64,000 bases of DNA from Bacteroidota bacterium (GCA_023429135.1 JAEYWD010000032.1:1-64000), one strand, 5' to 3'. Positions 1-8,550 are shown, counted from the stretch's first letter. Numbers and translations are program-made. Notes: generated by a model from the letters alone, not told the origin.

Positions 1-114
1 GTTGAGTACCCGGTTATCAAACTTGAAATTTCTAATACATCTCATCCGTTTTACACTGGTAAGATGAAACTTGTTGATAGCGCCGGTCGTGTTGATAAGT
101 TTATGAACCCTTAA
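1..114 (+). CDS. rpmE2: 50S ribosomal protein L31 type B, 3' end only
   Basis: This is the C-terminal 37 residues of a ribosomal protein L31, open at the left edge of the window. The residues around EISNTSHPFYTGK and AGRVDKF are the conserved C-terminal part of the type B (zinc-independent) L31 that Bacteroidota carry. The protein ends FMNP and lacks the basic RYKK-like tail that I expect in many homologues, so its C-terminus is a few residues shorter. A hairpin with a T-run follows, so this is the last gene of its transcript. The N-terminal half, and any Cys residues that would distinguish the zinc-binding type, are outside the window. Confidence 0.9.
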   Translation, partial: VEYPVIKLEISNTSHPFYTGKMKLVDSAGRVDKFMNP

Positions 115-162
115 AAATATCATTTTAAAAAGAAAAAGTAATTGAACTTGCATAAAAGGACT

Positions 163-200
163 AAAGCTCCAGGCTATTTCAGGTCGGGGAGCTTTTTTTT
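163..200 (+). terminator. rho-independent terminator after rpmE2
   Basis: An 8-bp stem AAAGCTCC (163-170) pairs with GGAGCTTT (188-195). The second arm runs directly into a T tract (193-200). The loop is long (17 nt). It lies 48 bases after the L31 stop codon and 35 bases before the next start. Confidence 0.75.
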
Positions 201-234
201 ATTTTATTTTTGTTCAAAACTTAACAAATCTTTT

Positions 235-1422
235 ATGCAAAACTACATCCTTTTTGACGACAGTGCCTGGGGTAAATTATTGCCATTAACATTCACAAGG
301 CCTGTTTGTGAAATCCGCATCGGGATTCTCACCATTCGTGAAAAATGGGAGAAATATCTGGCAACAGAATGTTCATTTCTCACACAGGATTATCTTTCTG
401 AAAAATATCCACTTCATACCGGCGCTGCAAACATTTATCTCAATGGTTCTGTTTTACCAACCGAAGGGCTTGTAGAAGCAATTAAGAAACTTTTACCGGG
501 TCAATGCCTGAAACAGGAATCAGTACTTGTAGCATATAGCTTAGTTCAGCCTCTCAAAGAAGTTCCTTCCGATTTTTCAATCTTTAAGGACGTAATTGAA
601 TATTCCGGCAATATTTTAAAGATTGATTATCCCTGGCAAATTTTTTCGAATAACGGCGTTGCTTTAAAAGCCGATTTTGATATCCTGACAAAGGGACGTA
701 AATCTGCCCCAATAAGCGATACCAACCGAATAGCAGGAGCCGAAAATATATTCCTTGAAGAAGGAGCTAAGGTTGAATTTTCAATTATAAATGCTACCAC
801 AGGTCCTGTGTATATTGGCAAGGACGCTGAGATTATGGAAGGTTGTGTTGTTCGCGGTCCGTTTGCTTTATGCGAGCATTCAGCTTTAAAAATGGGTGCC
901 AAAATTTATGGACCGACAACCATTGGTCCACATTCAAAAGTTGGCGGCGAAGTGAATAACTCGGTACTTTTTGCTTATTCAAATAAGGCTCACGACGGAT
1001 TTCTTGGTAATTCCGTATTGGGAGAATGGTGTAATCTGGGAGCTGATACCAATAACTCCAATCTCAAAAACAATTATGAGATGGTAAAGCTATGGAGTTA
1101 TGTTGAAGAACGATTTATAAGTACAGGTCTTCAGTTTTGCGGACTAATTATGGGCGACCATTCCAAATCGGGCATTAATACAATGTTTAATACAGGTACA
1201 GTTGTAGGGGTGAGTGCCAATATCTTCGGCGACGGATTTCCGCGCAATTTTATCCCCTCGTTTTCATGGGGTGGGGCACAGGGATATATGGTTTATAAGC
1301 CCGATAAAGCATTTAGAACTGCTGAAATTGTTTACGACCGCCGCGGAATGGTGCTTTCGGAAGCCGAAAAGACGATTTTGGTCAAAGTTTTTGAAATGGA
1401 CGAAAAATATCGTCGTTTCTAA
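235..1422 (+). CDS. GlmU-family sugar nucleotidyltransferase-like protein
   Basis: The 395-residue protein looks like the Bacteroidota 'GlmU family' protein: an N-terminal half resembling a reduced nucleotidyltransferase fold (about residues 1-190) and a left-handed beta-helix C-terminal half (about 200-370) with many hexapeptide-type repeats. Such proteins are assumed to act on nucleotide sugars, but their substrate is not established and this is not bifunctional GlmU itself. I chose the ATG at 235, which begins MQNYILFDDSAWGKLLPLT and matches the family start. The frame stays open to 142, but that extension translates the upstream terminator and is implausible. The gene stands between the L31 terminator and lon, with 124 bases to the lon start. 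Confidence 0.8.
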   Translation: MQNYILFDDSAWGKLLPLTFTRPVCEIRIGILTIREKWEKYLATECSFLTQDYLSEKYPLHTGAANIYLNGSVLPTEGLVEAIKKLLPGQCLKQESVLVAYSLVQPLKEVPSDFSIFKDVIEYSGNILKIDYPWQIFSNNGVALKADFDILTKGRKSAPISDTNRIAGAENIFLEEGAKVEFSIINATTGPVYIGKDAEIMEGCVVRGPFALCEHSALKMGAKIYGPTTIGPHSKVGGEVNNSVLFAYSNKAHDGFLGNSVLGEWCNLGADTNNSNLKNNYEMVKLWSYVEERFISTGLQFCGLIMGDHSKSGINTMFNTGTVVGVSANIFGDGFPRNFIPSFSWGGAQGYMVYKPDKAFRTAEIVYDRRGMVLSEAEKTILVKVFEMDEKYRRF

Positions 1423-1546
1423 TTGTATTTTAGGTATTTACATTTTGGCATGTGGATTGAAATACAGTGAGGATAACTATTTTTTATTAGTGTTGTTTTA
1501 AGTTTTGCCATTATGGCAGAAATATATAATAGGGGTAATTCAATAT

Positions 1547-4006
1547 ATGAGCAGAAAGCAAGATAAACCAGGTATTTCGGAAATAATATTCAGCAACAGC
1601 ATTCAGGAAGACGCTGAATTTATTCCAATTTTATCTGAAGAGGATGATGACGCAAACGATAACATAGAGATACCTGATAGTTTACCTATTTTACCACTTC
1701 GAAATACTGTACTCTTCCCGGGAATAGTACTTCCAATAACAGTAGGCCGTGAAAAATCAATCAAACTAATTCGCGACGCTTATAAAAAGAATAAACTGAT
1801 TGGGACTTTAACCCAACGCAATCCGAATATAAACGATCCGGAATCCAAAGATCTTTATAAAGTTGGTACATTGGCGCAGGTCCTTAAAATTCTGGAAATG
1901 CCTGATAATTCCACATCGGTTATTATTCAGGGTAAACGCAGATTTGTCATCAACGAAATTTCAACAACCAATCCTTATTTAAAGGCCAAAGTTTCTCTTT
2001 TTCCCGACATTAAAGCTGAAGAAGGCGACAAGGAATTTAAAGCCATTACAAGCTCTCTGAAGGATCTGGCATTGCGAATTATCCAACTTTCGACAAACAT
2101 TCCGCAGGAAGCGGGTTTTGCCATCAAAAATATCGAAAATAATTCTTTCCTGATAAATTTTGTTTCGTCCAACAGCGATATCAAAACTGAAGAAAAGCAG
2201 CAACTGCTCGAAACCACCGATATAAAAAAGCGCGCTACAAAGCTTTTGGAGCTGCTTACCCGCGAACTCCAGATGCTGGAACTCAAACGCGATATCCAGT
2301 CGAAGGTAAAAGTGGATATCGATCAGCAGCAGCGGGAGTATCTGCTGCATCAGCAAATGAAAACCATCCAGGATGAGTTGGGTGGCAATCCCATGGATCA
2401 GGAGATTCAGGAATTGGAGAAAAAAGCCAAGAAAAAGAAATGGGGTAAAGAAGTTGAAGCAGCCTTCAAAAAAGAGTTGGATAAGCTACAACGTTTGAAT
2501 CCTGCGGCTGGCGAATATTCAGTTCAGTTGAATTATCTGTATACATTGCTTGAACTTCCGTGGAACGAATTTACAAAGGATAATTTCGATCTTCACCGTG
2601 CCAAAAAAATTCTCGACGAGGATCATTTTGGACTCGAAAAAGTTAAAGATCGTATCCTGGAATATTTAGCCGTACTGAAGTTAAAGGGCGATCTGAAATC
2701 TCCCATTTTATGTTTGGTAGGGCCTCCGGGTGTTGGTAAAACCTCTTTGGGAAAATCTATCGCGCGAGCTTTAAACCGTAAATATACAAGGGTTTCGTTA
2801 GGCGGTTTGCACGACGAAGCCGAAATTCGCGGCCATCGTAAAACTTACATCGGCGCCATGCCTGGCCGGGTAATCCAAAGCCTGAAAAAAGCAAAATCGT
2901 CGAATCCGGTATTTGTACTCGACGAACTTGATAAAGTTGGAAAGGATTATCATGGAGACCCATCTTCTGCTTTGCTGGAAGTTCTGGACCCAGAGCAGAA
3001 CAGTACTTTTTACGACAATTTTCTCGAACTCGAATATGATTTGTCCAAAGTAATGTTTATTGCTACAGCCAATACTCTTTCAACAATTAACGCTGCATTG
3101 CGCGACAGACTTGAGGTGATTGAAGTGTCAGGATACACCCTCGAAGAGAAAATCGAAATCTGCAGGCGGCATCTCTTAACAAAGCAGCTTAAAGCTCATG
3201 GCATCAAGAAGGGGGTTATCGAATTTTCCGATAAGATTCTGGAATATATAATCGAAAATTATTCTTTGGAATCGGGTGTGCGCGAAATTGACAAAACTCT
3301 TGCAAGCATCATCCGGAATATTGCCAAGCAAATTGCTTTTGGTGAAAAAGTCGAGAAAAAACTTACCATTGAAGCCATTCATAAAATACTTGGCGCACCG
3401 AAATTTATTAAAGACAAGTATCAGGGGAACGAGTATGCGGGAGTGGTTGTAGGTCTTGCCTGGACTGCTGTTGGCGGCGATATTTTATATGTCGAAACAA
3501 GTCTGAGCAAAGGTAAAGGTGGATTAACCCTTACCGGTAACCTGGGCGATGTTATGAAAGAATCGGCAGTTATTGCCCTGGAATATATCAAATCGCATTG
3601 CGAAGCTTTTGGCGTCGATCCTGAAATTTTCGAGAAGTGGAACGTTCATGTACATGTACCGGAGGGGGCAATACCTAAAGATGGTCCTTCTGCTGGTGTA
3701 ACCATGGTAACTTCAATGGTATCGGCCTTTAAGCAATGTAAGGTAAGGAAGAACCTGGCCATGACAGGCGAAATAACACTGCGCGGCAAAGTACTTCCGG
3801 TTGGTGGAATCAAGGAGAAAATTCTTGCTGCCAAAAGAGCAGGGATTTCGGATATTATTCTTTCAAAAGAGAATAAAAAAGATATCGACGAAATAGAACC
3901 TTTGTACTTAAAAGGACTGAATTTTAATTATGTTGAAAACATATCAGATGTTATAGATCTGGCAGTTACGGGCGAAAGAGTGGATAAGGCATTAAACATC
4001 GTCTAA
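1547..4006 (+). CDS. lon: ATP-dependent protease La (Lon)
   Basis: Lon is a homohexameric cytosolic AAA+ protease that degrades misfolded and regulatory proteins. The 819-residue product has the N-terminal substrate-recognition domain (from about residue 45, starting LPILPLRNTVLFPG), a coiled linker, the AAA+ module with Walker A GPPGVGKT (392-399) and Walker B FVLDELD (D459, E460), and the C-terminal protease domain. The catalytic dyad is visible: Ser715 in KDGPSAG and Lys758 in GGIKEK, 43 residues apart as in E. coli Lon (679/722). The frame is open to 1505, but the ATG at 1547 (MSRKQDKPG) gives the normal beginning. TAAGTTTTG at 1499-1507 is one base off the Bacteroidota -7 consensus and could be the promoter. 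A hairpin terminator follows. Confidence 0.97.
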   Translation: MSRKQDKPGISEIIFSNSIQEDAEFIPILSEEDDDANDNIEIPDSLPILPLRNTVLFPGIVLPITVGREKSIKLIRDAYKKNKLIGTLTQRNPNINDPESKDLYKVGTLAQVLKILEMPDNSTSVIIQGKRRFVINEISTTNPYLKAKVSLFPDIKAEEGDKEFKAITSSLKDLALRIIQLSTNIPQEAGFAIKNIENNSFLINFVSSNSDIKTEEKQQLLETTDIKKRATKLLELLTRELQMLELKRDIQSKVKVDIDQQQREYLLHQQMKTIQDELGGNPMDQEIQELEKKAKKKKWGKEVEAAFKKELDKLQRLNPAAGEYSVQLNYLYTLLELPWNEFTKDNFDLHRAKKILDEDHFGLEKVKDRILEYLAVLKLKGDLKSPILCLVGPPGVGKTSLGKSIARALNRKYTRVSLGGLHDEAEIRGHRKTYIGAMPGRVIQSLKKAKSSNPVFVLDELDKVGKDYHGDPSSALLEVLDPEQNSTFYDNFLELEYDLSKVMFIATANTLSTINAALRDRLEVIEVSGYTLEEKIEICRRHLLTKQLKAHGIKKGVIEFSDKILEYIIENYSLESGVREIDKTLASIIRNIAKQIAFGEKVEKKLTIEAIHKILGAPKFIKDKYQGNEYAGVVVGLAWTAVGGDILYVETSLSKGKGGLTLTGNLGDVMKESAVIALEYIKSHCEAFGVDPEIFEKWNVHVHVPEGAIPKDGPSAGVTMVTSMVSAFKQCKVRKNLAMTGEITLRGKVLPVGGIKEKILAAKRAGISDIILSKENKKDIDEIEPLYLKGLNFNYVENISDVIDLAVTGERVDKALNIV

Positions 4007-4034
4007 AAAATTTAATTTACCGAAATATTATATA

Positions 4035-4069
4035 GCTTTACCGATATTGAGTTTGTAAAGCGGTTTTTT
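4035..4069 (+). terminator. terminator after lon
   Basis: GCTTTAC (4035-4041) pairs with GTAAAGC (4055-4061). GG and a run of six T (4064-4069) follow. It lies 28 bases past the lon stop. Its T-run merges into a second, AT-rich hairpin. Confidence 0.65.
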
Positions 4070-4090
4070 AAGACAATATTTGTCTTAAAA
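4066..4090 (+). other. AT-rich hairpin just ahead of the LiaF-like start
   Basis: TTTTAAGACAA (4066-4076) and TTGTCTTAAAA (4080-4090) form an 11-bp stem with a 3-nt loop, ending 10 bases before the ATG at 4101. It has no T-run after it, so it is not a typical terminator for the plus strand. It could mask the ribosome landing zone of the next gene, stabilise an mRNA end, or be chance in AT-rich DNA. Confidence 0.4.
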
Positions 4091-4100
4091 TATTAAATAT

Positions 4101-4640
4101 ATGAAAATGGACAGTGGATTATTTTGGGGTTTATTGCTAATCATTCTTGGATTAAGCCTGATATTGAAAGTTGTGTTTCACATCGATTTTCCCGTTGTGA
4201 AACTTTTGGTAGCTTTCTTTTTTATTTATCTGGGAATCAAAATTCTGTTCGGAAATTTTGGTGTTACCATGTTCAAAACCGGACCTCACGATGTAGCCTT
4301 CGGCGAAGGATCGTTCAAAGAGATAATTCAACCAGCGAAAGAATATCATGTGGTATTTGGAAAAGGTAATTTTGATTTTCAGAGAATCCAACTACCCGAT
4401 TCGGGTCATGTGGAGGTAAAAGTAAGTACCGTATTTGGAGGAACAGAGATTTTGCTCAATTCAGATACTCCTGTTAGAATCAAGGCCGATGCCGCTTTTT
4501 CGGGAACACAATTACCAAATGGCAACAGTGCTGTGTTTGGAACTGTCACCTACGAGAGCGAGAACTTCGACGAATTGCGACCATATCTTCTCCTAAAAAC
4601 CGAGGTTGTTTTTGGAGGAGTTGATATACGAAGAAGATAG
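4101..4640 (+). CDS. LiaF-like membrane protein (cell-envelope response family)
   Basis: The 179-residue protein begins with two closely spaced hydrophobic segments (about residues 5-25 and 31-50). A soluble C-terminal domain follows with repeated short beta strands and the recurring word VFG (for example STVFGGTEI, AVFGTVTY, VVFGGVDI). This is the pattern of the LiaF / 'cell wall-active antibiotics response' C-terminal domain. In Firmicutes LiaF represses an envelope-stress two-component system, and LiaI/LiaF-like proteins in Bacteroidota are mostly uncharacterised. No lia-type sensor kinase or response regulator is next to it, so a regulatory partner cannot be named. It stands alone between two terminators, so it is likely monocistronic. 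Confidence 0.75.
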   Translation: MKMDSGLFWGLLLIILGLSLILKVVFHIDFPVVKLLVAFFFIYLGIKILFGNFGVTMFKTGPHDVAFGEGSFKEIIQPAKEYHVVFGKGNFDFQRIQLPDSGHVEVKVSTVFGGTEILLNSDTPVRIKADAAFSGTQLPNGNSAVFGTVTYESENFDELRPYLLLKTEVVFGGVDIRRR

Positions 4641-4653
4641 AGAATCAAATTAG

Positions 4654-4680
4654 AACCGGAAGCCATCTTCCGGTTTTTTT
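4654..4680 (+). terminator. terminator after the LiaF-like gene
   Basis: A perfect 9-bp stem AACCGGAAG (4654-4662) / CTTCCGGTT (4667-4675) has a CCAT loop, and T4674-T4680 follow. It starts 13 bases after the stop codon. Confidence 0.9.
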
Positions 4681-4747
4681 ATTTGGTTCCGGGGGCATTT
4701 CATTATAAATTGCGATATTTGTTGGAACGATAATCTTTTCAGTTATT

Positions 4748-5221
4748 ATGAGCAAAATTGCAGTATTTCCAGGTTCCTTTGATCCGTTTACTATAGGTCA
4801 CGAATCCATCGTTTGCAGGGCCATGGAGCTTTTCGATAAGGTTGTTATTGCTATAGGTCATAACGAAAGCAAAAAGGCTTTTTTCCCGCTCCAGGTAAGG
4901 CTAGGTATGATCAGGGAGGTGTTTCATAATGAACCTAAAATTGAAGTATTACACTTCGAGGATCTTACAGTGAATCTTTGTAAAAGAGTAGGCGCTAAAT
5001 ATATTCTCAGAGGGTTACGCACATCGGCCGATTTTGAATATGAACGCGCAATAGCACAGGTTAATAAGGCTATGTATCCCGAACTTGAGTCTGTCTTTAT
5101 TCTCACACTTCCCGAACACACTTCCATTAATTCGACAATTGTACGCGAAATCCTGAAATACGGCGGTGACGCATCAAAATTTCTTCCTACATGTATCGAT
5201 CTAAAAAAGTACAATAAATGA
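4748..5221 (+). CDS. coaD: phosphopantetheine adenylyltransferase
   Basis: CoaD transfers AMP from ATP to 4'-phosphopantetheine to make dephospho-CoA, the fourth step of CoA synthesis, in the cytoplasm. The 157-residue length is normal. The nucleotidyltransferase signature is present as GSFDPFTIGH (residues 9-18, with T15-x-G-H18), the central LRGLR motif is at about residue 90, and the C-terminal loop INSTIVRE matches the usual SSTxxRE. The stop codon overlaps the start of the following thioredoxin-fold gene in an ATGA, so the two are probably translationally coupled. Confidence 0.97.
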   Translation: MSKIAVFPGSFDPFTIGHESIVCRAMELFDKVVIAIGHNESKKAFFPLQVRLGMIREVFHNEPKIEVLHFEDLTVNLCKRVGAKYILRGLRTSADFEYERAIAQVNKAMYPELESVFILTLPEHTSINSTIVREILKYGGDASKFLPTCIDLKKYNK

Positions 5222-6645
5222 AGCAAGTTCTGCTAATTACCTTTTTGGGGTTTTTGGTGAATTCCATTGCAGCAACAACGGTGCTCGAAGGTGTTGCCAC
5301 AGATTATGCCGGTACTTCCATTGAATTCTTTACTTATTCCAATCAAATTGCATATTCCGAAAAATCCTTAGGCACTGCCAAGGTCAGTTCCGACGGAAAA
5401 TTCACAGTTTCTCTTGAAATTAAAAATCCCCAGCTCGTTTTTGCCCATTGCGGAGTTTATTTTCTTTTTATCTATGTGGAGCCAAACACCAAGTATACAA
5501 TAATTCTTCCTCCCAAACAGGATAAAAAACCCGATGAAAAGCTAAATCCTTATTTTGAAGAAAAGCAGGTTCACCTGATTGTTCGCGAGTGCTCAAAAAA
5601 CGGGAAGAGTGTTGATCCGCAGGAGGAGCTTAATTTTTATATCCGAAGCTTCGACGATTATTACGGGCCGTATATGGCCAAGTATGCGCTTAATGTGGCT
5701 ACGAATAAAGAAATGAGCGATCGCGACAGTACAATTTTGAAAATCTCGAATATTTTTCCTAATAAGGATAACCGGTTTTATAACGATTATAAAAATTATA
5801 AGATTGGATTTCTCCAGCTTATGTCGCTTCAGAATAAGAGTCGGGGTATTTCCAATAAATATTTTCTCGACAAGCCCATCCTTTACAATAACCCCGCTTA
5901 TACCGAGCTTTTTAATCAGGTTTATGAGAAATATCTGGTATATTTTGGTCGCACTCCCAAAGGTAAGGTTATTTACGACGACATCAATCTGAATAAAAGT
6001 TATTCGAGTCTTAAAAATACACTTTCGCAGGATAATGTTCTGAATAATGATTCGCTTAAGGAGTTTGTTATTCTGAAAGGATTACACGATGGATTTTATG
6101 CAACCGATTTTTCAAGAGGAGCGTTGCTTAATATTCTCGACTCTCTTATTCACAGCACCAAAGTAAGTGAACACCGGGAAATTGGTTTGGAAATCCGCGA
6201 CAAGGTTACCAGGCTTTTAACGGGCTATTCTCCACCCAATTTTCAGTTGTACGATCAGGATGGGAAACTGAAAAGTTTAAGTGATTTCAAGGGGAAGTAC
6301 ACCTATATTATGTTCTGTACAACACAGAATTATGCCTGCATTACCGAGTTTGAACAGGTCAAAAAGCTTTATCAGAAACACAGTGATAAGTTAAACATTA
6401 TAACAGTTCTTGCTGATGAGAATTTTGCCGATTCCCAAAAGTTTATCAAAGGCAAGCAACTTCCATGGGTTTTCCTACACTACGGAAATCATCCGCAAAT
6501 ACTAAAAGAATACGACATCAGGGCATTTCCTACATATTTTCTGATTAATCCTGAGGGTAAAATGGCCATTTCGCCAGCTCCTTCTCCGGCTGAAAATTTC
6601 GAAATGACCTTGTTTAAAGAAATGCGGGCGAAAGGGTTATTGTAA
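5218..6645 (+). CDS. secreted TlpA-like thioredoxin-fold protein lacking the CxxC pair
   Basis: The 475-residue protein has a signal peptide (about residues 1-19, ending SIAA). A long N-terminal region of the kind found ahead of Bacteroidota TlpA/AhpC-type proteins follows, then a thioredoxin fold from about residue 338 (YSPPNFQLYDQDG, then FKGKYTYIMF, and a cis-Pro loop AFPTYFLI). In place of the usual WCxxC there is QNYAC: the first, nucleophilic Cys is Asn371 and only Cys374 remains, with another Cys at 367. Classical disulfide reductase chemistry is therefore unlikely; a structural, binding or single-Cys role is possible. It starts inside the coaD stop codon (ATGA overlap) and ends in a convergent junction with a dyad repeat. 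Confidence 0.8.
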   Translation: MKQVLLITFLGFLVNSIAATTVLEGVATDYAGTSIEFFTYSNQIAYSEKSLGTAKVSSDGKFTVSLEIKNPQLVFAHCGVYFLFIYVEPNTKYTIILPPKQDKKPDEKLNPYFEEKQVHLIVRECSKNGKSVDPQEELNFYIRSFDDYYGPYMAKYALNVATNKEMSDRDSTILKISNIFPNKDNRFYNDYKNYKIGFLQLMSLQNKSRGISNKYFLDKPILYNNPAYTELFNQVYEKYLVYFGRTPKGKVIYDDINLNKSYSSLKNTLSQDNVLNNDSLKEFVILKGLHDGFYATDFSRGALLNILDSLIHSTKVSEHREIGLEIRDKVTRLLTGYSPPNFQLYDQDGKLKSLSDFKGKYTYIMFCTTQNYACITEFEQVKKLYQKHSDKLNIITVLADENFADSQKFIKGKQLPWVFLHYGNHPQILKEYDIRAFPTYFLINPEGKMAISPAPSPAENFEMTLFKEMRAKGLL

Positions 6646-6660
6646 AGTTTATAAACTAAA

Positions 6661-6753
6661 GTCGACAGACCTCTGACCACGGTCAATACAAAATGCCAAA
6701 TTATAAAGGTGATTAAGCCGGTTGTTTATACCGTCGTCTGTGGTCCGAGGACG
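6661..6753. repeat. convergent-junction dyad repeat, copy A
   Basis: This imperfect inverted repeat fills the gap between the thioredoxin-fold gene and the Nudix gene, which point at each other. The left arm contains GACAGACC (6664-6671) and CTCTGACCAC (6671-6680). The right arm contains GTGGTCCGAG (6740-6749), whose complement matches the left arm in 9 of 10 bases. The 10-mer CTGACCACGG (6673-6682) recurs exactly in copy B, and GACAGACC recurs in copy C. It may act as a bidirectional terminator or mRNA-end structure, or be a dispersed repeat. Confidence 0.6.
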
Positions 6754-6761
6754 AGTTACTT

Positions 6762-7382
6762 TTACTTATATATAAAGAACTTATACACATCTCTTAACGA
6801 TTCATATGTGTTTTTTAATGCCTCGCTAACAGTTTCGGTATCGAACCACCGGCAGTCGGTAATTCCTTCTTCAGCTTGTAAAACAGGTGTTTCTTCATGG
6901 TTAAGATGCATCTCATACCATATGGTTCTTTTAATAATTCGTTCGCCTTTTTGTTGGTAAGTATGGTATGTGTCGAGCAGTCGTTTACCTACTTCAATGT
7001 GTTTTAGGCCGCATTCTTCCTGTACTTCACGCAGGGCAGTCTGTTTGTAAAATTCCCCTTTTTCCACTTTACCTTTTGGCAGATCCCAAACTCCATTTCT
7101 GAAAATTCCAAGAAACTTTCCGTCTGGTCTTTTTACAATTCCGCCGGCAGCCTCCAGAATAGTATAGAACGACTTAATATGGTCCATCACCAAATTGGTG
7201 TCTTTATTGAAAATGTAAAGTGTTTTTACCTCTTTAAAATTCTCGAAAGCATATAAAATTTCCTTTAGTTCATCTTTATTGGTGAACTTGTAAAACAACC
7301 CATCATTCTTTTCAAAGCTTTTAGTAACTTTGCCGGTCAAGTTAACAACACGGTTTCCATAAAATATTTTATAAGCTTGCAT
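6762..7382 (-). CDS. Nudix hydrolase
   Basis: The 206-residue protein has a full Nudix box (G-x5-E-x7-REVQEECG) inside GKVEKGEF to QEECG. This is the Mg-binding catalytic helix of enzymes that hydrolyse nucleoside diphosphates linked to another moiety. A region of about 90 residues precedes it and the substrate cannot be told. I chose the ATG at 7382 (MQAYKIFYGNRV), because the extra 36 residues in the open frame upstream lie over pyrE. That start codon is separated from the divergent pyrE ATG by one base (CAT-T-ATG), so the promoter of each gene must lie inside the other or the transcripts overlap. Confidence 0.9.
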   Translation of the reverse strand: MQAYKIFYGNRVVNLTGKVTKSFEKNDGLFYKFTNKDELKEILYAFENFKEVKTLYIFNKDTNLVMDHIKSFYTILEAAGGIVKRPDGKFLGIFRNGVWDLPKGKVEKGEFYKQTALREVQEECGLKHIEVGKRLLDTYHTYQQKGERIIKRTIWYEMHLNHEETPVLQAEEGITDCRWFDTETVSEALKNTYESLRDVYKFFIYK

Positions 7383-7383
7383 T

Positions 7384-8019
7384 ATGAATAAGATAGATTC
7401 GACAATACCTGTATATCTTTTGCAAAGTAAAGCAATTAAGTTAGAACCTGCAAAACCTTTCACCTGGGCTTCGGGCTGGAAATCGCCCATTTATTGCGAT
7501 AATCGTATTACCCTGTCGTACCCCGAAATTCGTAACGCAATACGCGACTCTCTGGTTGAATTAATTAGGGCAAATTTCCCGGATGTGTCTGTAATTGCAG
7601 GAGTAGCAACAGGCGCTATTGCTCAGGGTGCGTTGGTAGCTCAGGAGCTGAATCTTCCATTTGCTTATGTTCGTTCTGCACCTAAGAAACATGGGATGGA
7701 GAATCTGATTGAAGGTGAGGTTCGGCAAAATCAGAAGGTAGTTGTTGTTGAAGATCTTATCTCAACAGGAAATAGCAGTCTTATGGCTGTTGAAGCTTTA
7801 AGAAAAGCAGGAGCCGAAGTATTGGGCATGGTGGCTATTTTTACATATGGTTTCGGCATTGCTGAAGAAAACTTTCAGAAAGCAGGATGCAAGCTGCTTA
7901 CAATAACAAATTACGAACAATTATTAGAGGTAGCTGTTCCTGAGGGATATATAACATCATCGCAGTTGGGTCTTCTGAAGGAATGGCGCACAAATCCTTC
8001 GGGCTGGATGCAGGAGTAA
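7384..8019 (+). CDS. pyrE: orotate phosphoribosyltransferase
   Basis: PyrE joins orotate to PRPP to make orotidine 5'-phosphate in pyrimidine synthesis. The 211-residue protein has the family N-terminus (KPFTWASGWKSPIYCDNR) and the PRPP-binding loop VVVVEDLISTG (about 119-129, with E123 and D124). The start at 7384 fits the family. It is followed after 11 bases by an SRPBCC-fold gene on the same strand, so they are probably co-transcribed. Divergent pairing with the Nudix gene leaves no intergenic promoter space. Confidence 0.97.
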   Translation: MNKIDSTIPVYLLQSKAIKLEPAKPFTWASGWKSPIYCDNRITLSYPEIRNAIRDSLVELIRANFPDVSVIAGVATGAIAQGALVAQELNLPFAYVRSAPKKHGMENLIEGEVRQNQKVVVVEDLISTGNSSLMAVEALRKAGAEVLGMVAIFTYGFGIAEENFQKAGCKLLTITNYEQLLEVAVPEGYITSSQLGLLKEWRTNPSGWMQE

Positions 8020-8030
8020 AAACAAAGTTT

Positions 8031-8441
8031 ATGGAATCTACATTTGAAAGTAAGATAGGGAAGGTTGCATTGCCTTCGGAGAGGATTTATAATTTTATAT
8101 CCGACTTCAATAATTTAAAGAATTATATACCAGCCGATAAGATAAGTAACTGGCAGTCGACGGGGGACACGTGTCATTTTACCGTAACCGGAATGGGCGA
8201 TGTTGGATTAAAGATAATCGAAAAAACGCCTTTTAGTCTGGTGAAAGTTGCGGGTGATGGTATGGCGAATCATCATTTTAACCTGTGGATACAACTGAAG
8301 GAAGTTGCCGATAGCGATTCGCGCGTGAAAATCACTTTAAAGACCGATATCAACCCCATGATGAAACTAATGGTTGCCAAACCAATTCAAAAGTTTCTCG
8401 ATATGCTGGTTGATTCGTTCGAAAAGATGTCGTTACATTAA
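8031..8441 (+). CDS. SRPBCC-fold protein (START-like)
   Basis: The 136-residue protein resembles the small SRPBCC/polyketide-cyclase-like proteins found next to pyrE in other Bacteroidia: it starts with ESTFESKIGKV, has an IPADKISNW loop, and ends with a C-terminal amphipathic helix. This fold has a deep hydrophobic pocket and no fixed catalytic residues, so a ligand cannot be assigned. I used the ATG at 8031; an in-frame start at 7983 would overlap the end of pyrE by 37 bases. It ends in a convergent junction that holds copy B of the dyad repeat. Confidence 0.8.
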   Translation: MESTFESKIGKVALPSERIYNFISDFNNLKNYIPADKISNWQSTGDTCHFTVTGMGDVGLKIIEKTPFSLVKVAGDGMANHHFNLWIQLKEVADSDSRVKITLKTDINPMMKLMVAKPIQKFLDMLVDSFEKMSLH

Positions 8442-8445
8442 TATA

Positions 8446-8550
8446 GGCGGCAGACAAAAGACGACTGACCACGGCAAATAAAGGGGCAATCCTGACTTTT
8501 TTTCATTGATCAGGATGTTAGCTGTCGCCTGTAGTTCCTGGACTGCGGAC
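8446..8550. repeat. convergent-junction dyad repeat, copy B, with internal hairpin
   Basis: This lies between the SRPBCC gene and birA, which converge. The left part has GGCAGAC and CTGACCACGG (8465-8474), a 10-mer identical to copy A. The right part has CTGTCGCCTGTAG and GGACTGCGGAC. In the middle is a perfect 7-bp inverted repeat ATCCTGA (8489-8495) / TCAGGAT (8510-8516) whose loop contains seven T. Just to the right, CTTACGACT occurs twice (about 8571 and 8586). The arms are more degenerate than in copy A. Confidence 0.5.

Noticed and set aside
142..234. N-terminal extension of the GlmU-family protein
   Set aside because: It translates the terminator hairpin and T-run of rpmE2. The family start matches the ATG at 235.
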